A stretch of DNA of 64,000 nucleotides from Thermomicrobiales bacterium (GCA_019637585.1 JAHBVL010000001.1:124001-188000); one strand, 5' to 3'. Counted from the first letter of the stretch, positions 1 to 8,763 are shown. The notes: generated by a model from the sequence alone, not told the origin. A program made the numbers and translations.

Positions 1-183
1 CACAACGCATCCATTGGCGGCGGTTTCTCTTCTCTTGCCGACGCGGGGTCGCGGTTCTTGCGCGTGAGGATAGTGGCGAGTGATCGCAGCGCGTCCCAGA
101 CGAGTGCAGACACGGGGGTCTGCGACTACATGGCGATGAGATCGCTGTCAAAGGTGGTGTTTATCGCCGAATGAATATCCGGG

Positions 184-498
184 TTAGGCTGCATAGAAGA
201 GGTGTCTGGACTGCTCGATCGAGTGGATCAGATACGGATTTCGCTGCCACTTCATCGTGACAAGATCGACATCTCTACCGAGGACTTCCCTGAGGCGATC
301 CTCGAACTCCGCGTACCTCGAACCCCAATGCCCCGCATCATATCCGTCTGGATACTCGATCAGGAAGTCGATATCACTTCGGGCAGGATCGAACTCGTCG
401 TTCACCGCTGACCCGAAGAGCTCCAGACGGGCGACCCCATATTCCTTGCAGATTTCGATGATTTCGTCGAGATGGTCCGCGACTGCCGGATGAATCAT
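184..498 (-). CDS. MNT-type nucleotidyltransferase (MntA-like)
   Basis: A 104-residue minimal nucleotidyltransferase domain. It has the G29-S30 signature, D42-x-D44 in SDIDFLIE, and a third acidic strand (D76-V-D78). This is the polymerase-beta-type core that binds nucleotide and two metals. Stand-alone proteins of this size usually act as antitoxins that AMPylate a HEPN RNase partner. The usual HEPN gene is not visible downstream in the 183 bases left in the window, nor upstream, so the protein is either an orphan or its partner lies outside. A GAGGAG-like Shine-Dalgarno sequence sits just before the ATG. Domain assignment is solid; the antitoxin role is inferred. Confidence 0.75.
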   Translation of the reverse strand: MIHPAVADHLDEIIEICKEYGVARLELFGSAVNDEFDPARSDIDFLIEYPDGYDAGHWGSRYAEFEDRLREVLGRDVDLVTMKWQRNPYLIHSIEQSRHLFYAA

Positions 499-613
499 GG
501 TCTCCTCGCTATCAGTCTCAATTCAACGATACCACCCGGAGAGGGCGGATTCGGGTACGCTCTCCGGCACAGAACGATGACAACCACGGGCCGCAGGCTC
601 TGGACAGGAGACG

Positions 614-1504
614 ATGATGACGATTGCAGGTGTCTATCTTCCTGTTGGCATTCTGGGCGAACACAAGGGCCGGTCGGCGGCGGATATCTGGGACCGGATT
701 CTCCATCTGGCCGAGCTGGCGGAATCGCTGGGCTTCAGGGCAATCCGGGTGCCCGACCACCTGATGCACTGCAAAAGCGACGAACCCTCCCCGACATTGG
801 AGGTGTTCGGCGTGCTGTCAGCCATCGCGATGGTGACGAAAAACGCCACGCTCGGTCAGGCGGTACTGGCGGCGCCCTTCCGCAATCCTGCCTATGTGGT
901 GAAACAGGTCACAACGCTGGACGTCGTCAGCCGGGGTCGCGCCGAGCTTGGCTTGGGCGCCGGCTGGTGCGAGCATGAATTCCGGGCCTTTGGCTACGGC
1001 TATCCCCCACCGAAGGAGCGCCTCGATGCCTTACGGGAAACGCTGGAGATCGCCACCAGCATGCTCCGGGACGAACGCGCCACATTCGAAGGCGCCTGGG
1101 CCAGTGTGATCAACGCGCCAGCCGAACCCAAGGGATACAACGGTCACCGCATCCCCGTTGTCGTAGGCGGCAATGGTCAGAAAGTGACCTGGAGGCTGGC
1201 CGCCAAGTATGCCGACGAGCTGAATCTCGACGGCCCGACTGTCCAAAATGTGCGCGATTGGATGCCGATCATCCATCAACGCTGCGAGGAGATCGATCGC
1301 GACCCCGCGACGTTGCGTGTTTCGGCGCAAATGTGGTGGGAGCGGCCAGGAAATGCCGAGTTCCCCCGCGTTGAGCTGCTTCAGCAACTGAGAGAGATCG
1401 GACTCTCTCATGTCTTCACCGATTTCCCGGCCGCGGCGGAATCGGACGAACCCTTCCATCACTTCGCCGAGGACTGCCGGGCGGCTGGGTTGCGTCTCGG
1501 TTGA
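614..1504 (+). CDS. LLM-class (F420-type) oxidoreductase
   Basis: A 296-residue TIM-barrel flavin/F420-dependent oxidoreductase of the luciferase-like monooxygenase superfamily. Typical features are the opening beta strand followed by AESLGFRAIRVPDH, the core LDVVSRGRAELGLGAGWCEHEF (about residues 97-118), and RIPVVVGGNGQKVTWRLAAKYAD near residue 180. The substrate cannot be read from sequence. AGGAG lies at 606-610, so the second ATG at 617 has the better spacing and may be the true start. No operon partner: the next gene begins 123 bases downstream. Confidence 0.85.
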   Translation: MMTIAGVYLPVGILGEHKGRSAADIWDRILHLAELAESLGFRAIRVPDHLMHCKSDEPSPTLEVFGVLSAIAMVTKNATLGQAVLAAPFRNPAYVVKQVTTLDVVSRGRAELGLGAGWCEHEFRAFGYGYPPPKERLDALRETLEIATSMLRDERATFEGAWASVINAPAEPKGYNGHRIPVVVGGNGQKVTWRLAAKYADELNLDGPTVQNVRDWMPIIHQRCEEIDRDPATLRVSAQMWWERPGNAEFPRVELLQQLREIGLSHVFTDFPAAAESDEPFHHFAEDCRAAGLRLG

Positions 1505-1627
1505 CATTCCGAAGCGGGATGCCATAATGATCTAAGCGCTGACAGTGAGTATTCAGAGATTTGCCGGCGGCAATCCGCAGGGACGCCACGCTGCGTTCCC
1601 GGCAGCCGCCTGACCTGAAAGACCACC

Positions 1628-2725
1628 ATGATCAACGCGAACCTTCTCGACATTCTCGAGCGATACGAACGTAAACGCGATTTCTCCGGCGTCTGTTTGG
1701 TCAAACAGGGCGACATCGAGATCGTGCATGAGGCGCGTGGACTGGCGCACCGTGGCTTCGGCGTACCGAATACGATCGAGACGCGATTCGATGTCGCGTC
1801 CGTCACCAAGCTGTTCACTGCCGCCGCGGTGATGCAGCTGGTCGACCGTGGCCAGCTGACCCTCGACACGCCGTTGCTTCCCTATCTTGGGGTGGACGCA
1901 CCCCATATCAGTCCTGATGTGACGCTCTATCACGCCCTGACCCATTCGTCCGGCATCGGTGACGATGCCGACGAAGAAGCCGGCGAGGACTACGAGCTCC
2001 TCTTCATCGACACACCGAACTACGCGATCCGGGAAACGCGCGACTTCATTCCCCAGTGCACCTGCCGGGAAGCCATCTTCCCGCCGGGCCAGGGTGTGCG
2101 GTACAACAATTGCGCCTTCGTGCTCACTGGCTTGGTGATCGAAGCGGTTACGAAAATGTCGTACCGCGACTATGTCCGCGAGCATATCTTCCGACCGGCG
2201 GGAATGACGCAGTCAGATTTCTGCGCGATGGATGGCGTCTGCTCGGATATGGCCGAGCACTACAAATGGGTCGAGCACGACGGCGGTGGCGGAGAGTGGC
2301 GAAAGAACATCTACTCCTATCCGCCGATTGGATCACCGGACGGCGGCGCGACCATCACCGCCGCCGACCTGGAGCGCTTCTATCGTGCCGTTCGGGAGCA
2401 CCGGTTGATGAGTCCGGAAGCGAGCGCCTATCTGATGACCCCTCAGGTGATGCGTTCTAACCCTGAGGACTGGCCACAAGGTTTTGCGTTTGGGTTTGAG
2501 TTGGAGCTGGATGAGAGCGGCGCGGTGATCAAGATCGGCAAGGAGGGGATGAACGCCGGAGTCTGTTCGATGTCGGCGTATTACCCGCCGACCGACACAA
2601 CCATCATCGTTCTGGCGAATCAGCACTGTAACGTGTGGGCGATGGTGGAGGAGATCGAGAAGGGAAATGGGCAAAAGGCAAAGGGCAACAGTGAAGGCAG
2701 TACATCGAGCATTGAATGTGGTTGA
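1628..2725 (+). CDS. Serine hydrolase, class C beta-lactamase/PBP4* family
   Basis: A 365-residue serine beta-lactamase-fold hydrolase (Pfam Beta-lactamase type). It has the S58-V-T-K61 nucleophile motif, Y159-N-N (Y-x-N) motif, and the family LTHSSGIGDD loop near residue 105. The third motif is degenerate (around KEGMNAG near residue 322 rather than a clear HTG/KTG). No signal peptide is seen, so it is probably cytoplasmic; esterase or peptidase activity is more likely than antibiotic hydrolysis. The last 20 or so residues are Lys/Gly/Asn-rich and are encoded by a GGGCAAA-type heptamer repeat, so the natural end of the domain is probably near residue 343. Confidence 0.82.
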   Translation: MINANLLDILERYERKRDFSGVCLVKQGDIEIVHEARGLAHRGFGVPNTIETRFDVASVTKLFTAAAVMQLVDRGQLTLDTPLLPYLGVDAPHISPDVTLYHALTHSSGIGDDADEEAGEDYELLFIDTPNYAIRETRDFIPQCTCREAIFPPGQGVRYNNCAFVLTGLVIEAVTKMSYRDYVREHIFRPAGMTQSDFCAMDGVCSDMAEHYKWVEHDGGGGEWRKNIYSYPPIGSPDGGATITAADLERFYRAVREHRLMSPEASAYLMTPQVMRSNPEDWPQGFAFGFELELDESGAVIKIGKEGMNAGVCSMSAYYPPTDTTIIVLANQHCNVWAMVEEIEKGNGQKAKGNSEGSTSSIECG

Positions 2726-2787
2726 TCCCCACATGATCAGCGACTCCTAGACTCTTGCGTTTGCCATTTGCCTTCTGCCCTTTGCCA
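2660..2787. repeat. Inverted pair of GGGCAAA/TTTGCCC heptamer arrays
   Basis: A degenerate GGGCAAA array at 2660-2690 is inside the 3' end of the serine hydrolase gene. A TTTGCCN array of opposite orientation lies at 2756-2787, just before the SD of the next gene. The two arms are complementary over about 26 bases with roughly 4 mismatches, so RNA from either strand could form a long stem with a loop of about 70 bases. The same heptamer recurs at 48.15 kb and 60.58 kb. Confidence 0.7.
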
Positions 2788-2801
2788 TCCGGAGGTGCTC
2801 T

Positions 2802-3440
2802 ATGCTCGACTTCAAGAAAGATCCACTCTACAAGGCCAAACGGACGCCGGCACTGGTCGATGTGCCGGAGATGACCTTTGTGATGATCGATGGGGAAGGC
2901 GCGCCGGACAGCAGCGACGAAGCAGCCGGTGCCCTTCAGCAGGCCATGTCCGCGATCTATGGCATCGTCTACAGCATCAAATTCTGGACGAAGAAGCACC
3001 CTGCTCCACCAGGATACGACGCCTTCAGCATGCCGCCGGTCGAGGGGCTCTGGTGGATGAAAGACGAGCGTCCATTCGACCTGACCCGCCCAGCCGACTG
3101 GCGCTGGACCGTGATGCATCGCCTGCCCGACTTCGTCACGTCGGAGTACTTTGCTGAGGTCGTCGAGGCAGTGGTCGAGCAGAAGCAGTCGGAGGAGTTC
3201 CGAACCGCCCGGCTCGAGCGCTTTGCCGAAGGAGAGTCGGCGCAGATTCTGCACATTGGTCCATACGATGAGGAAGCGCCAACGATCGCGAGGCTGATGG
3301 AGTTCATCGAGACAAGCGGTTACGAGCCGCGAGGTCGGCATCACGAACTCTATTTCAACGATCCCAGCAAGGTGGCTCCGGAGAAACTGAAAACGATCAT
3401 CCGGCAGCCGATCGCCGAGCGGGAAAGCGACGGGAAATAG
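2802..3440 (+). CDS. GyrI-like small-molecule-binding domain protein
   Basis: A 212-residue cytoplasmic protein resembling the GyrI-like (SOUL/BmrR effector-binding-like) family found without a DNA-binding domain. Diagnostic stretches are the start LDFKKDPLYKAKRTPALVDVP, then FVMIDGEGAP near residue 30, and the C-terminal pattern HIGPYDEEAPTIARLMEFI followed by RHHELYFNDPSKVAPEKLKT. GGAGG at 2791-2795 gives ideal spacing to the ATG. The family is thought to bind or hydrolyse hydrophobic cationic compounds; no specific ligand can be named. A 9-bp inverted repeat (GGAAATGGT at 3447-3455, ACCATTTCC at 3493-3501) follows the gene. Confidence 0.8.
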   Translation: MLDFKKDPLYKAKRTPALVDVPEMTFVMIDGEGAPDSSDEAAGALQQAMSAIYGIVYSIKFWTKKHPAPPGYDAFSMPPVEGLWWMKDERPFDLTRPADWRWTVMHRLPDFVTSEYFAEVVEAVVEQKQSEEFRTARLERFAEGESAQILHIGPYDEEAPTIARLMEFIETSGYEPRGRHHELYFNDPSKVAPEKLKTIIRQPIAERESDGK

Positions 3441-3561
3441 AACATAGGAAATGGTTGGCGGTGCTCCGGCGATCCTAACCCCTTTTTCACTTACCATTTC
3501 CGCCTTCTCCCGCTTGTGTCGACGTGTAGACTAGAGGTCTCAGTGAGCGAACCGCCCCAAA

Positions 3562-3942
3562 ATGCACCCGTTCACAGACAGGGCAAAGATCATGATTCAG
3601 TCAGTCCACAAGACAAACGCAGTAGTCGAAAACAGCGTCAATGACTCTGAGAACTCCGGGCAAGGAAGCAACTTCTCTTTGGCCGATCACCTTCGGGCCA
3701 GTCCCGAGATCGTCTGGGAGGAGTTGGGTGAGCAGATCGACGCTCTGATCGAAGCGCTAGTCGATGCGCGTTTGCAGCTGGAGGGTCCGCAGGGTGCGAC
3801 GCGTCGGGACATCATCCTTGACCTCTACGACGAAGAATTGGCGAGCAAGCGGGATGCATTCGACCATGGCGGATTTGCGACCGAAGAATTCTGGGATGCG
3901 GTGATCGCCCGGCGGAAAGACCGCATGGGCATCAGCCAATAG
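3562..3942 (+). CDS. Putative antitoxin partner of the DUF3368/PIN protein
   Basis: A 126-residue acidic protein of no family I recognise. The first 50 residues are Ser/Asn-rich and look disordered; the rest is predicted helical (EELGEQIDALIEALVDARLQLEG). It lies 7 bases upstream of a DUF3368/PIN-like gene and is almost certainly co-transcribed. DUF3368 proteins are normally preceded by a UPF0175 antitoxin; this gene occupies that position but does not look like UPF0175. An alternative ATG is at 3592. Function is inferred from position only. Confidence 0.55.
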   Translation: MHPFTDRAKIMIQSVHKTNAVVENSVNDSENSGQGSNFSLADHLRASPEIVWEELGEQIDALIEALVDARLQLEGPQGATRRDIILDLYDEELASKRDAFDHGGFATEEFWDAVIARRKDRMGISQ

Positions 3943-3949
3943 TCCCTGA

Positions 3950-4456
3950 ATGCCGCTCTTCTCAGACGCGACCGCCCTGATCGCGCTTGGGGCAGCAGGG
4001 CAAATCAAGCTACTGCAATTCTGGCCAAGTCCGATTGTCATCACCCCTGAAGTCAGACGAGAAGTTCGGACGTCCGCGGTTCAGATCGATAGCGCCATCC
4101 GCCATGGATGGATGCACCTCGCGCAGCCGGACGCAATCGCCGTCGAACAGCTGATGGCGAGCGGCCGACTCGATCGCGGTGAAGCGGAAACCATCGAAGT
4201 TGCGACAAGACTTGGCCTCGACAACTCTTCGATCCTCATCGATGAAGCCAGAGGTTTCCAGTATGTGAAGTCGCGGGGTGTTGTGGACGCAGTCTGCCTT
4301 GCTCAGGTTCTCCATCAGCTCGAACGCCAAGGCGATCTGGAATCATGCCGCGAAGTCATGGAGTTTCTGGTAGCGAGCGGAAACTACCGCTGGGCAAAGC
4401 GGGCACGCCAGCACTATGAAACTTGGTGTACCCGAGAGGGCCTTGAGCCCGTCTGA
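3950..4456 (+). CDS. DUF3368/PIN-like toxin candidate
   Basis: A 168-residue protein with the DUF3368 layout of the PIN superfamily. It opens with SDATALIALGAAG (first acid D6), has ITPEVRREV, the LDRGEAETIEVATRLG block with acidic residues, ILIDEARG, and GVVDAVCLAQVL. These acids correspond to the metal site of PIN RNases. It follows its presumed antitoxin by 7 bases. Whether it is an active RNase is unknown for most DUF3368 members. It ends before the amidohydrolase leader with no clear terminator. Confidence 0.72.
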   Translation: MPLFSDATALIALGAAGQIKLLQFWPSPIVITPEVRREVRTSAVQIDSAIRHGWMHLAQPDAIAVEQLMASGRLDRGEAETIEVATRLGLDNSSILIDEARGFQYVKSRGVVDAVCLAQVLHQLERQGDLESCREVMEFLVASGNYRWAKRARQHYETWCTREGLEPV

Positions 4457-4565
4457 AAGAGATCGGCGCGACCCCACCCGCAGCCCTCATCATCGTGAAC
4501 CACTGACGGCAGTGCGATACTGGCGCGATCGAACCGCATCTGATCGTGTCTTCGGGAGGAACGTC

Positions 4566-5714
4566 ATGGCTGCCTACGATCTTCTCATCTCCGGCGGGAA
4601 TTTGATCGATCGCGCACAGGGGATCAACGGGCGGCGGGATGTCGCGTTCAGCAGTGGCAAGGTCGCTGCAGTTGCCGAGTGGATCGATCCGGCCGAGGCG
4701 ACCGAAACGATCGATGCGACCGGCAAGATCGTCTCACCTGGATTGATCGATGCGCACGTCCACATCTATGAAGGGGTGACCCATTACGGCATCAACGCCG
4801 ACGCAACCTGTCTGGCGCATGGCGCAACCACAGTGGTCGATGCCGGTTCCGCCGGTCACGACACCTTCAAGGGATTTCGCAAATACGTCATCGAACCGAG
4901 CGCGACGCGCATCCTGGCCCATGTGAACATCTCGTCGATGGGGATGATCGCGGAAGAGGTCGGCGAGCTCGACGACATCAAATGGGCCAGCGTATCGAAA
5001 GCGCTGCAGACGATCGAAGCGAACCGCGATGTCGTGTTGGGCGTCAAGGTCCGGCTGACGAAGTATCTCAACTGCAGCGAATCGGCCGGCATCAAACCCC
5101 TCTATCTCGCCCGTGAAGCAGCCGACGCCGCTGGTCTGCCGTTGATGATCCATCCACAGGATTCATGGGCCGACTCACTCGATCAGGTGCTGGCCGTGTT
5201 GCGTGAGGGAGACATGATGACCCACATGTATCACGGCATGCGGCATGGAATTCTCGATGACGAAGGGAAAATCCGGCCCGAGGTACAGGCCGCCCGCGAT
5301 CGGGGCGTCATTTTCGATGTCGGTCATGGCGCCGGATCGTTCGACTGGGATGTCTGCACCAAAGCGTTGGCCCAGGAGTTCGAACCCACAACCATCTCCT
5401 CCGATCTGCACTCCCACAACGTCGAGGGCCCGGTCTACGATCTGGTGACGACGATCAGCAAATTCCTGCTGCTGGGGATGTCATTGGAGGATGCACTGGC
5501 AAAGGTCACAGAGGTACCGTCGCGGGTGGCGGTCGGCAACCATACCGGCTTGGGAACTCTGGCCCCCGGATCGGAAGGGGACGCCGTCGTTCTCGAGATG
5601 GAAGAAGGGGACTTCCCGTTCGTCGATTCGCGGTGGGTCGAGCGGCGGGGAACATCGCGGCTGGCAGTGCGCAACGTCGTAAAGGCCGGCCGGGAGATTC
5701 CGAGAGCGGCATGA
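4566..5714 (+). CDS. Amidohydrolase/deacetylase-family metallohydrolase
   Basis: A 382-residue amidohydrolase-superfamily enzyme similar to the dihydroorotase-like deacetylase group (Atu3266/EF_0837 type). The binuclear metal signature is visible: H64-V-H66 in LIDAHVHIYEG, a candidate carboxylated Lys in VLGVKVRLTK, His in MIHPQD and MMTHMYHG, and the late Asp in ISSDLHSHN. The composite beta domain appears at both ends (LISGGNLID at the start, GDAVVLEMEEGDF near the end). The open frame runs back to 4416, but GGGAGGA eight bases before ATG 4566 fixes this start. Family members hydrolyse acylated hydroxy or amino acids; the substrate here is unknown. Confidence 0.85.
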   Translation: MAAYDLLISGGNLIDRAQGINGRRDVAFSSGKVAAVAEWIDPAEATETIDATGKIVSPGLIDAHVHIYEGVTHYGINADATCLAHGATTVVDAGSAGHDTFKGFRKYVIEPSATRILAHVNISSMGMIAEEVGELDDIKWASVSKALQTIEANRDVVLGVKVRLTKYLNCSESAGIKPLYLAREAADAAGLPLMIHPQDSWADSLDQVLAVLREGDMMTHMYHGMRHGILDDEGKIRPEVQAARDRGVIFDVGHGAGSFDWDVCTKALAQEFEPTTISSDLHSHNVEGPVYDLVTTISKFLLLGMSLEDALAKVTEVPSRVAVGNHTGLGTLAPGSEGDAVVLEMEEGDFPFVDSRWVERRGTSRLAVRNVVKAGREIPRAA

Positions 5715-5742
5715 TCACCCCCGGGCAGAATCTGTGTATCGA

Positions 5743-6438
5743 CTACCCGCAACCGTTTGCCACTGCGACAATGTCAAGCACTTCCGCAAGTGAGGTGATC
5801 TCGTAGTCGGGTTCGGCAACGTGGGATCCCGGCTTTGCTGCTCGATTGATCCACGCCACGGCCATGCCAGCATTTTTCGCGCCCTGAATGTCGCTCGTTC
5901 GAGAGTCGCCAACGTGAAGCACCTCGGACCGCGACAATCCCATGGTTTTCAGGGCAAGCTCGAACATTTCTGTGCGCGGCTTGTACGCACGAGCATCGTC
6001 GCTAGTCACCAAGTATTCCGTCTGCAATCCGTGATACTCCATGGCAGCCTGGATATCCATCCGGTCTATATTCGACACAATGCAAACCGGGATCGAGATT
6101 TTCTCCAGGAAGGGTTGCGTATCCTCGAATAGTGGCGAAGTAACCCAGCGGTCAAACTGCAAGTTGATCAAAAGGTCGGGATTGAGTGGAGACGCGAAAA
6201 GCTCCAACGTCTCTTGAAGAGACTGTAGTGCAAGCTCTCGCTGTGAATGGAAACGGTCGAGATAAGCGCGAGAACACATGCCGGAGAAACAAGTCCACCA
6301 AGCAGCTGCAATGTCTTCCAGCGTCGGCCGCTGGGGCGATGTTTCCTGGATCTGGAGACAAATGCCCTGAATGACTTCGTCGTCCTCGTGCACCATCGTC
6401 CCGTAGAAATCGAGCAGAATCCCGCGGTACATGCTCAT
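5743..6438 (-). CDS. HAD-family hydrolase
   Basis: A 231-residue HAD hydrolase. Motif I is D10-F-Y-G-T (Tyr in place of the second Asp, as in haloacid-dehalogenase-like members), motif II SNID near residue 118, the motif III Lys in AYKPRTEMFELALK, and motif IV VGDSRTSDIQGAKNAGM near residue 178. The helical cap lies between motifs I and II. Substrate cannot be predicted. AAGGA precedes ATG 6438; an internal ATG at 6432 is possible. It converges with the amidohydrolase gene, 28 bases apart. Confidence 0.85.
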   Translation of the reverse strand: MSMYRGILLDFYGTMVHEDDEVIQGICLQIQETSPQRPTLEDIAAAWWTCFSGMCSRAYLDRFHSQRELALQSLQETLELFASPLNPDLLINLQFDRWVTSPLFEDTQPFLEKISIPVCIVSNIDRMDIQAAMEYHGLQTEYLVTSDDARAYKPRTEMFELALKTMGLSRSEVLHVGDSRTSDIQGAKNAGMAVAWINRAAKPGSHVAEPDYEITSLAEVLDIVAVANGCG

Positions 6439-6655
6439 TCCTTCTGTCCGCCATTCTCACAAACACTGACACATGAAGAGTCATCGGCTCTCCGAGGACA
6501 TCGGCTACGGTGGATGATGCCGTGGCTCCTCATTGGCGCAACGGCTCCAGCGACATCTTGGCGGGAAAGCAGAAGAGGGGTGTTCGCGATTGCAGCGCCA
6601 CCGCAGTTCTCGAACCAGGAGGCGGCGATATGTGGAAAGGCAGCGCCACTCGGGT

Positions 6656-7054
6656 TCAGTAGTCTCGGTTCTGGTAGACGAGACTGGCCACGTCCTGAAC
6701 AGCCGCCGCAACGTCGAAGATCGCTTCCGCCAGATGGTCACGGGAACCTTCGAAGCGCAGCCCGTCATCATCGACCGATAGGAGCCGGAACTGGCGCCTC
6801 GCTCTTCGAACTCGATCTTCGATCGCGGTCTCGCTCACACCAAGCACCCACACGTAGTCGGCAGCTTCTCCATTATCTGTGACCGCTATCCTGCCTTCGG
6901 CCAGTTCTTCCACATAGAGGTTGACGTGCGAGCTGTCTGGATACAGCAGAGGTGTGATGAGAAGCTGCTGATCATCGAGCTTTCTCACCTCGAACTGCGC
7001 AACGAGTTGAGTTTCCAGGTCATTCTTGATGTGATTGCGAACGAGGGTGCTCAT
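6656..7054 (-). CDS. DUF1828 domain protein
   Basis: A 132-residue protein with the DUF1828 core: QLLITPLLYPDSSHVNLYVEELAEGRIAVTDNGEAADYVW. DUF1828 proteins are short, often phage- or defence-associated, and of unknown function. Its start overlaps the stop of the upstream gene by 4 bases (ATGA), a translationally coupled arrangement resembling toxin-antitoxin or small defence pairs. It is followed by a 217-base gap with nothing I can identify, then the HAD gene on the same strand. Confidence 0.65.
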   Translation of the reverse strand: MSTLVRNHIKNDLETQLVAQFEVRKLDDQQLLITPLLYPDSSHVNLYVEELAEGRIAVTDNGEAADYVWVLGVSETAIEDRVRRARRQFRLLSVDDDGLRFEGSRDHLAEAIFDVAAAVQDVASLVYQNRDY

Positions 7055-7497
7055 GACGACATCCTTGACCGAGCCTGAATGCGTTCAGGTGGAACCTTGC
7101 ACTCAATGTTGCACTCTTTCAGAAATCCGAGCAACCCTTCATTGACGTCACCGCAATCAATCTCCGGCGGAAAATAGGTCCACTTGTCTTTGTAGAGATC
7201 ATCCCATGTGTGTTTGTGACAATGACCAGCATCTGTCCCATCTGGATTTGTGTGCCCGCTCGGATGGACGGTAAGTTTGCGAAGGGGAATTCCGCTGCTT
7301 GTCAACAGCACAATCGACCAGTTGGTTCTCCCCTGATTCCCAATCAGTCGTAGTGACTCATCCAGCTCCTCGCACACGACGGAAACGTCGAATCGAAATC
7401 GCTCTGGAGCCGATCCTCTCTTGAACCATACGATCGCGTGATGAATGTATTTCTTCCTGGCAACGAGATCATCAGCCATCTCCCTCGTAACGCTCAA
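7051..7497 (-). CDS. Hypothetical protein coupled to DUF1828 gene
   Basis: A 148-residue protein whose first two-thirds looks like a compact alpha/beta domain (FRFDVSVVCEELDESLRLIGNQG... NWSIVLLTSSGIPLRKLTVHPSGHTNPDG). It contains a striking His/Cys cluster, GHCHKHTWDDLYKDKW near residue 93, and cysteines in IDCGDVNE and ECNIEC. It resembles the DUF6978-type proteins seen beside DUF1828 genes, but I am not certain of that family. It is the first gene of a two-gene unit with 4-base overlap. No function is assigned. Confidence 0.55.
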   Translation of the reverse strand: MSVTREMADDLVARKKYIHHAIVWFKRGSAPERFRFDVSVVCEELDESLRLIGNQGRTNWSIVLLTSSGIPLRKLTVHPSGHTNPDGTDAGHCHKHTWDDLYKDKWTYFPPEIDCGDVNEGLLGFLKECNIECKVPPERIQARSRMSS

Positions 7498-7637
7498 CGT
7501 GGTCGTACTCCTGGTTTTGGACTCCTGGCCGAAGGACCGACCAAGGACGCATAGAGATCAAGAGAAGGTCCGCAAGGTCAGTCCGGATAGGAAAGTCTGC
7601 CGAAAACAGCTGATGCCCGGCTTGGTTCATATGCTCG

Positions 7638-8732
7638 TCAGCGCGCCAGTGCTTGCTCAGTGGCGCCGTCGAAGAGGTGCATGTGTTCCTGATCGAACTG
7701 GAGGAAGATCTGGTCGTCTGCCGCGAGCGTGCTGGCGGGGCCGACGCTGAAGACGATCATGGCATCGCCGAGGCGGGCATGCACGAAGGTGATGTCGCCG
7801 GTCGGTTCGACCGTGTAGACCGTCGCGGGCACAGCGCCGGTGGCAGCTCCGTCAACGAGTCTGATTGCGTTGTGACGCAGCCCCACCACGATTTCATCGG
7901 TCGAGCTCGTAGCGACCCGGCTGGCCAGAGCGTCGTTGAGTGGCACACTCCAACCATCGCCCGAGCTGAGTCTGGTGACGTCCTGTTCGCGCGCCGCTCT
8001 GGCCCGGAGCAGATTCATGGCCGGGCTGCCGACGAAACCGGCGACAAATGTGTTTACGGGATGATTGTAAACAACATCCGGGGCGTCATATTGCTGCAGG
8101 TAGCCGCCACTCATCACCGCCATCTTGTCCGCCATCGTCACCGCTTCGAGCTGGTCGTGGGTGACATAGATGATGGTGGCGTTGATGTCCTGATGAAAGC
8201 GTTTCAGCTCGGCGCGCATCTGCACACGCAGTTTGGCGTCGAGGTTCGAGAGAGGTTCGTCCATCAGAAAGACGCGTGGATTGCGCACCAGCGCCCGGCC
8301 GAGCGCAACACGTTGCTGCTGGCCGCCTGACAGTTCCCGGGGGCGACGCTCCAGGAGCTGCTCGATGCTGAGGAGCCTAGCCGTCTCCCGGACCCGGGCA
8401 TCGATATCCTGCTTTTTCACTTTGCGCATCTGCAGCGGGAAGGCGAGGTTCTTGTACACCGTCTTGTTTGGATAAAGCGCGTAGTTCTGAAAGACCATAG
8501 CGATATCGCGGTCTTTGGGATCGAGGTCGTTGATCAGGGTGTCGCCGATATAGATATCGCCATCGGTCAGCTCCAGAAGTCCCGCAATGAGGTTGAGCGT
8601 GGTGGTCTTGCCGCAACCGGATGGACCAACCAGCGCGACAAACTCGCCATCCTCGATCGTGAGCGAGACCTGATTGACCGCGATGACATCGCCATACCGT
8701 TTTTCGACTCGATCCAGCGTCACCTGTGCCAT
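7638..8732 (-). CDS. Sugar ABC importer ATPase, MalK/UgpC type
   Basis: A 364-residue ABC ATPase of the carbohydrate uptake (CUT1) class. Walker A GPSGCGKTTT near residue 37, signature LSGGQQQR near 135, Walker B VFLMDEPLSNLD, and switch His in IIYVTHDQ. A C-terminal TOBE/OB regulatory domain (residues about 235-364) is typical of MalK/UgpC and can serve several importers. It is the last gene of the SBP-permease-permease-ATPase operon running from 12239. Substrate is likely a glycoside or polyol, unspecified. Confidence 0.93.
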   Translation of the reverse strand: MAQVTLDRVEKRYGDVIAVNQVSLTIEDGEFVALVGPSGCGKTTTLNLIAGLLELTDGDIYIGDTLINDLDPKDRDIAMVFQNYALYPNKTVYKNLAFPLQMRKVKKQDIDARVRETARLLSIEQLLERRPRELSGGQQQRVALGRALVRNPRVFLMDEPLSNLDAKLRVQMRAELKRFHQDINATIIYVTHDQLEAVTMADKMAVMSGGYLQQYDAPDVVYNHPVNTFVAGFVGSPAMNLLRARAAREQDVTRLSSGDGWSVPLNDALASRVATSSTDEIVVGLRHNAIRLVDGAATGAVPATVYTVEPTGDITFVHARLGDAMIVFSVGPASTLAADDQIFLQFDQEHMHLFDGATEQALAR

Positions 8733-8763
8733 TCAGCACCCCTTCGAAAGAACCTTGCGATCA

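Noticed and set aside
1628-2725. Serine hydrolase considered as a beta-lactamase resistance gene
   Set aside because: No signal peptide and a degenerate third motif; class C-like fold proteins of this kind are usually esterases or peptidases.
2604-3497. 297-codon minus-strand open frame
   Set aside because: Lies antisense to the well-supported GyrI-like gene; no family features or SD.
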